Origin: Oligoflexus sp.
GTDB taxonomy: Bacteria > Bdellovibrionota_B > Oligoflexia > Oligoflexales > Oligoflexaceae
DNA: 10,750 bases
NCBI GenBank assembly: GCA_030151925.1
Contig: JASLCY010000308.1
Location: 1-10,750 of the forward strand
Direction: 5' to 3'
A program made the translations under genes and the position numbers. Shown in pieces: positions 6,818 to 10,750 of this stretch (positions within the stretch are counted from its first letter, which is position 1; each line of letters begins with the position of its first letter). The notes below the pieces were generated by a model that made no database searches, was not told where the DNA came from, and saw only the letters and a program-made list of their open reading frames with translations.

Positions 6818-7438
6818 TTAACCGTTCGCGCTCACACAATAGATGCCCGCTTCGCGCGTCTGCACTTTCGTTGGGTAGGGGAGAAGGCTTACGGCCACGC
6901 GGTGCGAAATGCCGTCGACGACTTCGAAGTCTTGGGTCCAAGCCTGCTCGAAAGCGACGCCGCCATGCGATTTGATGCCTTCGAAGAGGCCGTTGCTCGT
7001 GGCCGTGAGGAGTTCCTCCTGGGTCGGCAGCTTCCACTGGCCATGGCAGGTGTTTTCGTTCAGCTGATCCGAGGCGACGGGCGAATCCTTCTGCACGCTC
7101 CAGATCTTCTTTTGGGTCGGATCCTGCCACTCGTAGTAACGGACGGGCGCGCGGGAGGCAAAGCTGGTGCTCCGGTCGCCCGGACGAGCTTTATGCCAGG
7201 CGCCGTTGACGCATTTCATGAAGGAATTCGCCTGGGCGAGGAAGATGGTCACGTTCTGGGTGCTCACCTCGCAGAGGGGGAGCTCGCTTTCGTCTTTCGC
7301 GGTCGTAGTGACCGTAACCAGGGGCACACGATGTTTGAGTTCAAAGCCTTCGGCCTTGAACTGCTTCTTGGTGCAGCCTTGGTTGAGGGACGAAAAAAGA
7401 CAATAGAGGGCAATCACGCCAAATGCGGTCAATTTCAT
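6818..7438 (-). CDS. Exported Lcl/DUF1566-like protein, probable lipoprotein
   Basis: From the ATG at 7438 the product has 206 residues: a hydrophobic signal (MKLTAFGVIALYCLFSSLNQGC), then Cys22. The lipobox (NQGC) is imperfect at -3, so lipidation is likely but not certain. An ATG at 7465 is in frame, but it would put nine extra residues before the signal and has a poorer ribosome binding site; GGGAA is 8 bases before 7438. Near the C-terminus, C131, WKLPT (135-139), EEL, then AWTQDFE and GIYCV (C201) match the pattern of the Lcl C-terminal/DUF1566 domain, which usually reads WRLPT-x-EEL followed by W[TS]S and a closing Cys strand. Such domains occur in surface or periplasmic proteins, sometimes adhesin-like; the function here is unknown. 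It leads the operon with the downstream lipoprotein. Confidence 0.75.
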   Translation of the reverse strand: MKLTAFGVIALYCLFSSLNQGCTKKQFKAEGFELKHRVPLVTVTTTAKDESELPLCEVSTQNVTIFLAQANSFMKCVNGAWHKARPGDRSTSFASRAPVRYYEWQDPTQKKIWSVQKDSPVASDQLNENTCHGQWKLPTQEELLTATSNGLFEGIKSHGGVAFEQAWTQDFEVVDGISHRVAVSLLPYPTKVQTREAGIYCVSANG

Positions 7439-7504
7439 ATCGAATGTTCCCGTAATAGAAACCATGACACGAGTGGGAGTTAGTTCTGTGGGTCGGTAGA
7501 GTCT

Positions 7505-7533
7505 ATTGTAGCGGGGTATGTTTGGCGCGTAAA
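7505..7533 (-). promoter_or_regulatory. Sigma-70-type promoter for the lipoprotein operon
   Basis: On the minus strand TTTACG (7528-7533, 4 of 6 to the -35) and TACAAT (7505-7510, 5 of 6 to the -10) are separated by exactly 17 bases. Transcription would start near 7498, about 60 bases before the ATG at 7438. The rest of the gap between 7439 and 7593 shows nothing else I can support. Confidence 0.55.
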
Positions 7534-7593
7534 GCCATTAAAATGAACTAAAGTGAAGGGATGACGGGGAGCGGGATTCGCGGACACCGGCGG

Positions 7594-7622
7594 AAAAAGA
7601 AAAGGCCCTCGAGAGGAGGGCC
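7594..7622 (-). terminator. Intrinsic terminator of the EF-hand gene
   Basis: On the minus strand a perfect 7-base GC-rich stem (GGCCCTC with GAGGGCC, 7604-7622) encloses the loop CTCTC and is followed by TTTTCTTTTT. It begins 8 bases after the stop codon of the EF-hand gene, the ideal position. Confidence 0.88.
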
Positions 7623-7630
7623 CTAGAAGA

Positions 7631-7906
7631 TTACTTCTTAGCAGGAGCAGTTTCTTTTACTGCTTCTTTAGCGGCTTTGTGAGCAGCTTTGAGCTCGTCT
7701 TTGTCGAGGAAGCCGTCTTTGTTGGTATCGAGTTCGTCGAACTTAGCAGAAAGGGTAGCGTCGCCTTTTACTTCGTCTTTCGAGAGTTTGCCGTCTTTGT
7801 CAGCGTCGAGAGTTTCCAGTGGGCTCTTGCCTTCGTGGTGAGCGCCTTTAGCCATTGCGCTGGTAGCCAAGAGAGCAGACATCGATGCGATTACAAGTGC
7901 TTTCAT
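7631..7906 (-). CDS. Secreted/periplasmic EF-hand calcium-binding protein
   Basis: The 91-residue precursor has a Sec signal peptide ending AMA, with cleavage after about residue 19. Two canonical EF-hand loops follow: DADKDGKLSKDE (D34, D36, D38, S42, E45) and DTNKDGFLDKDE (D60, N62, D64, D68, E71). All ligand positions are acceptable for Ca2+. A Lys/Ala-rich tail follows. GGAG (7912-7915) lies 5 bases before the ATG. Codon choice is narrow (GCT/GCA for Ala, AAA for Lys, GAA for Glu) and unlike the GCC/GCG- and AAG-rich genes nearby, which suggests high expression. The protein may buffer or sense calcium in the periplasm. It has its own terminator and an ECF-type promoter, and it diverges from the sigma factor operon that probably controls it. 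Confidence 0.9.
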   Translation of the reverse strand: MKALVIASMSALLATSAMAKGAHHEGKSPLETLDADKDGKLSKDEVKGDATLSAKFDELDTNKDGFLDKDELKAAHKAAKEAVKETAPAKK

Positions 7907-7932
7907 AGTATCTCCGATTTTTTAGAGTGTGC

Positions 7933-7949
7933 GAGTTGGTATTCAACTC
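7933..7949 (-). repeat. Inverted repeat in the EF-hand gene leader
   Basis: GAGTTG and CAACTC are perfect 6-base arms around a 5-base centre. From the predicted start near 7953 the repeat would cover about +5 to +21 of the leader, so it could be an operator or a 5' hairpin stabilising a highly expressed mRNA. Confidence 0.45.
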
Positions 7950-7959
7950 AACTGCAGGG

Positions 7960-7987
7960 TTAGACGGAGGTTGGGGGAAAAAGGTTT
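7960..7987 (-). promoter_or_regulatory. ECF-sigma-type promoter of the EF-hand gene
   Basis: On the minus strand AAACCT (7982-7987) and GTCTAA (7960-7965) are 16 bases apart. The same AACC box, spacing and GTCTAA occur in the promoter of the divergent sigma factor operon. RpoE-like sigma factors recognise GGAAC(C/T) at -35 and TCTAA or TCTGA at -10. Transcription would begin near 7953, about 47 bases before the ATG. Confidence 0.6.
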
Positions 7988-8075
7988 GGAAATTTTTTTA
8001 TGCATCGACGACTTTTTTAATTGATGTGATATCAGGTACTTATAAAAAACATCCCAAGGTCCTGTATATAGAAAT

Positions 8076-8103
8076 GAACCCTTTGGGCACTTGTCGCGTC
8101 TAA
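8076..8103 (+). promoter_or_regulatory. ECF-sigma-type promoter of the LTxxQ-sigma operon
   Basis: GAACCC (8076-8081) and GTCTAA (8098-8103) are 16 bases apart, a close match to RpoE/AlgU-type promoters. Transcription would start near 8110, 21 bases before the ATG at 8131. Since the operon encodes an ECF sigma factor, autoregulation is the natural reading. The AT-rich stretch 7990-8075 between the two divergent promoters holds no gene. Confidence 0.65.
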
Positions 8104-8130
8104 GCCTACAGAGAGCGAGAGGAGAATCTC

Positions 8131-8559
8131 ATGCGGTTGCTCAAAATCTTTATTATGGCCTCGATGCTGACAGCGATTCCTGCTCAAGCTCGCGACAGTT
8201 CCGAACCTGCTGAAATTACTAAAGTTTTTGAAAAGCTGAATCTGACTTCCGAACAAAAGGCTCAAATGAAGGTTTTGCGGGAGGAAATGCAGAAGAACGT
8301 GGCCCAGAACAAGGTCGCGGTCAAGGAAGCCAAGGCCAAGCTGGACAGCGTGATGGACGGCGAGAGTAGCGACGAGGCGATACGCGAGGCTCATAGGGAG
8401 TTCATGAAACAAAGAAACGAATTGGAAGACTTGCAACTTGAGCATATGCTTAAAGTTCGAGCTCTTTTAACTCCTGAGCAGCGGAAAACCTTCAGTTCAC
8501 TAAGGCCGAGGGGCAAGAATGGGAACGAAAGTCGCGGAGTGGCCCCAAATTCTAAATGA
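8131..8559 (+). CDS. Spy/CpxP-like periplasmic LTxxQ protein
   Basis: The 142-residue precursor has a signal peptide ending AQA (cleavage near residue 20). A helical, charged mature part follows with two LTxxQ motifs, LTSEQ (38-42) and LTPEQ (113-117), spaced as in Spy, CpxP and ZraP. That superfamily also includes the metal sensor CnrX. Members form curved helical dimers that act as periplasmic chaperones or stress and metal sensors. There is no Cys; His88 and His105 are the only His residues. GGAG at 8121-8124 lies 6 bases before the ATG. The gene is first in the operon, and its last 41 bases overlap the sigma factor gene, so it probably feeds into control of that factor as sensor or target. 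The signal is unknown. Confidence 0.87.
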   Translation: MRLLKIFIMASMLTAIPAQARDSSEPAEITKVFEKLNLTSEQKAQMKVLREEMQKNVAQNKVAVKEAKAKLDSVMDGESSDEAIREAHREFMKQRNELEDLQLEHMLKVRALLTPEQRKTFSSLRPRGKNGNESRGVAPNSK

Positions 8560-9061
8560 TCGGAGCAACCAGGATTTTTCGGCACTCTATAACCAGCACG
8601 TAGGAACGGTGCGCCGTGTCCTGTCGCGTATGGTGAATGCGAATGATCTTGATGACTTAGTTCAGGACGTCTTTGTACGGATCTATCGTTTCCAGGACTC
8701 TTTCCGCGAAGAAGCCGATATGAAGACATGGATCCATCGGATCTGCGTAAATTCGGTCCAGGACCATTACCGCAAGAGACGTTGGGCCTCGTTCCTCAGC
8801 TTCGGGACCGAGAATGAGCCGGAGCCGGTGGCCAAGGGAGATATCGCCGAAGATTATCAAAACCAGAACTTCGTCGAAAAAGCCCTGCATAAGCTCAGTG
8901 TTAAGGAACGCGTGGTAGTCGTCCTCTTCTATCTCGAGGACAGTACTATCGAAGAGATTAGCGCTGCATTAAAATTACCGGAGGGGACCATAAAGTCCCG
9001 GCTGCATAGTGCACGCACCAAACTGCAAACATTTTTGAAAAAGGAAGGAGTAGACTTATGA
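8519..9061 (+). CDS. ECF (group 4) RNA polymerase sigma factor, RpoE-like
   Basis: The 180-residue protein has the two-domain ECF layout. Region 2 covers about residues 18-88 (DFSALYNQHV, then DLDDLVQDVFVRIYR and TWIHRICVNSVQDHYRKRR) and region 4 about 118-172 (ALHKLSVKERVVVVLFYLED, then EEISAALKLPEGTIKSRLHSAR, the -35-binding helix-turn-helix). There is no region 1 or 3. The ATG at 8519 is well supported by GAGGGG at 8508-8513, and no other in-frame start precedes the conserved region, so the 41-base overlap with the LTxxQ gene is real. The stop overlaps the next gene's ATG as ATGA. It should direct transcription from the two GTCTAA promoters found upstream and be held inactive by the downstream membrane protein. 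Confidence 0.95.
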   Translation: MGTKVAEWPQILNDRSNQDFSALYNQHVGTVRRVLSRMVNANDLDDLVQDVFVRIYRFQDSFREEADMKTWIHRICVNSVQDHYRKRRWASFLSFGTENEPEPVAKGDIAEDYQNQNFVEKALHKLSVKERVVVVLFYLEDSTIEEISAALKLPEGTIKSRLHSARTKLQTFLKKEGVDL

Positions 9062-9411
9062 GTGATCAAAAATTGAAGGATTTCCTCAAGAAAGGCGCTC
9101 CTTCCGTTCCGAACGCATCACCTTACGAATACCAGCTGATCATGCGCAGGATCCGCCAGGAAGAAAGCGCTTCGCGCCGCCATACCTTTCAGCTGTGGGG
9201 CGCGATCGGTTTCAGTTCGGTGGCGCTGGCCCTCTTCCTCACCTTCGGCCTCCATCACGAGGACGGTAAAGTGGAGGAAGACCTCTTCCACGACCTCAGC
9301 AATGCGGAGTGGGTGGACGGTCATCAGAGTTCGGCCTATAAAGACTGGCTCCAGCTGGCTGAATACCAGTCGGACAATGACGACGACGATGACGTCGAGA
9401 TCACGAACTGA
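9058..9411 (+). CDS. Probable single-pass membrane anti-sigma factor
   Basis: The 117-residue protein overlaps the sigma gene by ATGA, implying coupled synthesis. Residues 1-45 are a charged cytoplasmic segment (two likely helices, with YEYQLIMRRIRQEE at 24-36). Residues 46-65 form one membrane helix, and about 50 residues face the periplasm. This matches small ECF anti-sigma factors such as CnrY, which wrap the sigma with a short cytoplasmic segment. There is no zinc-binding HxxxCxxC motif, so it is not a ZAS-type anti-sigma. The outward part has HHEDG (66-70) and ends in an Asp-rich run (106-112), possible metal or Ca2+ ligands. The assignment rests on position and topology rather than on a recognisable domain. 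Confidence 0.75.
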   Translation: MSDQKLKDFLKKGAPSVPNASPYEYQLIMRRIRQEESASRRHTFQLWGAIGFSSVALALFLTFGLHHEDGKVEEDLFHDLSNAEWVDGHQSSAYKDWLQLAEYQSDNDDDDDVEITN

Positions 9412-9438
9412 TAGGTCTTAGAATCACTTGATCTAAAG

Positions 9439-9468
9439 CGGTCGCTCTCGGGAGCGGCCGTTTTTTTT
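9439..9468 (+). terminator. Intrinsic terminator of the LTxxQ-sigma-anti-sigma operon
   Basis: A 9-base stem (CGGTCGCTC with GAGCGGCCG, one G-U pair) closes the 4-base loop TCGG and is followed by eight T. It lies 27 bases after the anti-sigma stop codon and ends the rightward operon before the convergent LysR gene. Confidence 0.9.
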
Positions 9469-9479
9469 GGCCTCGCCGT

Positions 9480-10376
9480 TTATGTATTCAAGTATTCAGT
9501 CAGCCGATCGGAAAGGAAGTCGACGAAGCGTTTGATGCGCAGCGGAACTTCCTCCTGATGGGGCATGAGGATGCGGATAGGCCCCCCTTCGGTCTGCCAG
9601 TTCTCGAACAGCGGGATGAGTTCCGCCTTCGAAACGTAGTTCTTGGCGAGAAAAGGCGGAAGCGCGGTAAAACCAACGCCGTCGAGAGCCAGGTCCCTGA
9701 GGATGAAGAAGTTGTTGGAGGTGAAGATAGGCGTGAGGGGCAAAGTGATTTCCTGCTGGTTCGTCCTCAGCTTGACCACGGCCGCACGGCTCTTTTGAGT
9801 GTTGAAGGCCAGATAAGGCAAACGCGAGAGATCGGTGAAGCCCGTGATGGGCCCTAGCGCTTCGATGAGTGAGGGTTTGGCGTAAAAGTTCAGGCCTATG
9901 GTCCCGAGCTTCCTCTGCAGCATCGTTGAATTGCTGGCCTTGCCTATCCTCACGACCAGATCAAAGGAGTCTTTGACCAGATCGACGAGCATATTGCCGA
10001 CGTGCAGATCCAATCGGATCATCGGATACTGCTTCATGAAGTCCCGACAAATCCCGCCCATGAGAGAGATGCCGATATCATCCGGAACGGAGAGGCGGAT
10101 CGTTCCGCTCAACTCGTCGGATCCCGAACGAACCTGGTCGATCTTCGTATAGAGTTGATTCAAAAGCGAGGCTGAGCCCTGGAACAGTTCCTGACCTGCC
10201 GAAGTCAGTTGGAACTGCCGTGTGGTCCGGTAAATCAGCCGCACTCCCAGATCTCTTTCAAGGGCGGTAATATGGCGGCTTATCTGCGATTTAGGTTGCC
10301 CCAGATTATTCGCTGCTTTTGAAAAACTCCCAGCGATTACCACTTCTTTAAAAATCTGTAATTTATTCAAATCCAT
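9480..10376 (-). CDS. LysR-family transcriptional regulator
   Basis: The 298-residue length is standard for the family. The N-terminal winged helix-turn-helix covers about residues 1-60: MDLNKLQIFKEVVIAGSFSKAANNLG, then PKSQISRHITALERDLGVRL and LTSAGQELF. The linker helix is followed by a substrate-binding domain from about residue 91 (GTIRLSVPDDIG). The closest-looking group is the LysR branch with RTTRxxxLTxAG and a periplasmic-binding-like effector domain; the effector is unknown. No strong ribosome binding site precedes the ATG, so translation may be weak. It diverges from a YceI-family gene across a 132-base gap. LysR proteins commonly regulate the divergent gene and themselves, so the YceI gene is the likely target. 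Confidence 0.93.
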   Translation of the reverse strand: MDLNKLQIFKEVVIAGSFSKAANNLGQPKSQISRHITALERDLGVRLIYRTTRQFQLTSAGQELFQGSASLLNQLYTKIDQVRSGSDELSGTIRLSVPDDIGISLMGGICRDFMKQYPMIRLDLHVGNMLVDLVKDSFDLVVRIGKASNSTMLQRKLGTIGLNFYAKPSLIEALGPITGFTDLSRLPYLAFNTQKSRAAVVKLRTNQQEITLPLTPIFTSNNFFILRDLALDGVGFTALPPFLAKNYVSKAELIPLFENWQTEGGPIRILMPHQEEVPLRIKRFVDFLSDRLTEYLNT

Positions 10377-10397
10377 AACTTAGGTCGCCAGCAGAGC

Positions 10398-10411
10398 TAT
10401 TGTTCACAATA
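10398..10411. promoter_or_regulatory. Candidate LysR operator (inverted repeat)
   Basis: TATTGT and ACAATA are perfect 6-base arms separated by TC, 22 bases upstream of the LysR start codon. The half-sites resemble LysR-type boxes, although the spacing is T-N12-A rather than the usual T-N11-A. The position suits autoregulation. Confidence 0.4.
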
Positions 10412-10432
10412 CTGAAACACTGATTACCGAAC

Positions 10433-10469
10433 TTTTGCACTTTTGCAACATAGCGAAAATGACAATAAT
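10433..10469 (+). promoter_or_regulatory. Candidate YceI promoter with overlapping repeats
   Basis: TTTTGCAC and TTTTGCAA (10433-10448) are direct 8-base repeats that also contain TTGCA-CTTT-TGCAA as an inverted repeat. TTGCAA (10443-10448) could be a -35 with AATAAT (10464-10469) as the -10 at a short 15-base spacing. The repeats would overlap the -35, as expected of an activator or repressor site. Confidence 0.3.
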
Positions 10470-10508
10470 TGCGATTCGAAATGTTGTGTATGTTTTAAGG
10501 AGCTCTAC

Positions 10509-10750
10509 ATGAAACTCGGTCATACTTTCGCTGCTGCTTGTCTTAGCCTGACGATGGCGCTTCCTGCCTTTGCCGCTCAGATTATCCCTGGCACCTACCA
10601 AATCGATCCTGCTCACAGCAAAGTCGGCTTTACGGTCAAACACATGATGCTGACCAACGTCGACGGTGAGTTCTCGAAGTACGAAGGCACGGTCATCCTC
10701 GATTCCAAATTCGAAAAATCGAAGTTCTCCGCGAAAATCGACGCCGCTTC
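10509..10750 (+). CDS. YceI-family periplasmic protein, 3' truncated
   Basis: The first 80 codons are present and the gene runs off the window. A Sec signal peptide (hydrophobic core ending PAFA, cleavage near residue 22) precedes GTYQIDPAHSKVGFTVKHMM and then VDGEFSKYEGTV. That is the characteristic opening of the YceI lipocalin-like barrel, which binds polyisoprenoids or other long hydrophobic molecules in the periplasm. AAGGAG (10497-10502) lies 6 bases before the ATG, an excellent ribosome binding site. The divergent LysR gene is its probable regulator. Full families are about 190 residues, so more than half is missing here. Confidence 0.92.
   Translation, partial: MKLGHTFAAACLSLTMALPAFAAQIIPGTYQIDPAHSKVGFTVKHMMLTNVDGEFSKYEGTVILDSKFEKSKFSAKIDAA

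Noticed and set aside
6797..7483. 228-codon plus-strand frame opposite the DUF1566-like gene
   Set aside because: The minus strand gives a signal peptide, a DUF1566-like motif, a promoter and a ribosome binding site. The plus-strand product has none of these.
8000..8075. Housekeeping promoter upstream of the ECF promoter (TATAAA and TATATA boxes)
   Set aside because: The AT-rich stretch has -10-like strings but no -35 at an acceptable distance, so I do not call one.
10429..10456. GAACTT as the -35 of a third ECF promoter, in front of the YceI gene
   Set aside because: At 16 bases downstream the sequence is TAGCGA rather than TCTAA or GTCTAA, so it does not match the pair found at the sigma operon.
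1..10750. CRISPR arrays, tRNA or rRNA genes, insertion sequences, integration sites
   Set aside because: Reading both strands by eye showed no regularly spaced repeats, cloverleaf-like genes, transposase motifs or terminal inverted repeats with target duplications.

Overview
The window is 10,750 bases of a GC-rich, double-membraned (Gram-negative) bacterial chromosome. The evidence is several Sec signal peptides, three likely lipoproteins, an outer-membrane barrel-like protein, a periplasmic YceI protein, a Spy/CpxP-like protein and an ECF sigma factor. The mix of poorly conserved lipoproteins, a barrel and TPR lipoprotein pair and non-enterobacterial gene order would suit a Bdellovibrionota or other deltaproteobacterial-type lineage, but that is inference. 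No tRNA, rRNA, CRISPR array, insertion sequence or phage gene was seen. No gap between genes exceeds 300 bases.

Layout. (1) 1-1779, + strand: the 3' part of a barrel-like outer-membrane protein, then a TPR-type lipoprotein. (2) 1875-3176, +: a TetA-like MFS efflux pump, meeting a convergent small FmdB-type zinc-ribbon protein (3173-3448, -). (3) 3631-6292, +: two tandem CNNM/CorC-type membrane proteins (DUF21, CBS pair, CorC/HlyC domain) separated by one base. (4) 7438-6284, -: a two-gene operon of predicted lipoproteins, the first with an Lcl/DUF1566-like C-terminal motif, behind a good sigma-70 promoter. (5) 7631-9468: a divergent stress module. A secreted EF-hand protein reads left and ends at a strong terminator. 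A Spy/CpxP-like LTxxQ protein, an ECF sigma factor and a single-pass probable anti-sigma factor read right and end at a strong terminator. (6) 9480-10750: a LysR regulator (-) divergent from a YceI-family periplasmic protein (+, cut by the window end).

The most interesting part is region 5. The two divergent genes appear to start from near-identical ECF-type promoters: GAACCC-16 bases-GTCTAA on the + strand and AAACCT-16 bases-GTCTAA on the - strand. This predicts that the sigma factor activates its own operon and the EF-hand gene. The gene content (periplasmic LTxxQ sensor-like protein, ECF sigma, small single-pass anti-sigma) recalls the CnrYXH metal-sensing module, in a different gene order and with a divergent EF-hand partner. 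The anti-sigma's outward-facing part ends in an Asp-rich tail. Together these suggest an envelope stress or divalent-cation sensing unit; the signal itself cannot be read from sequence.
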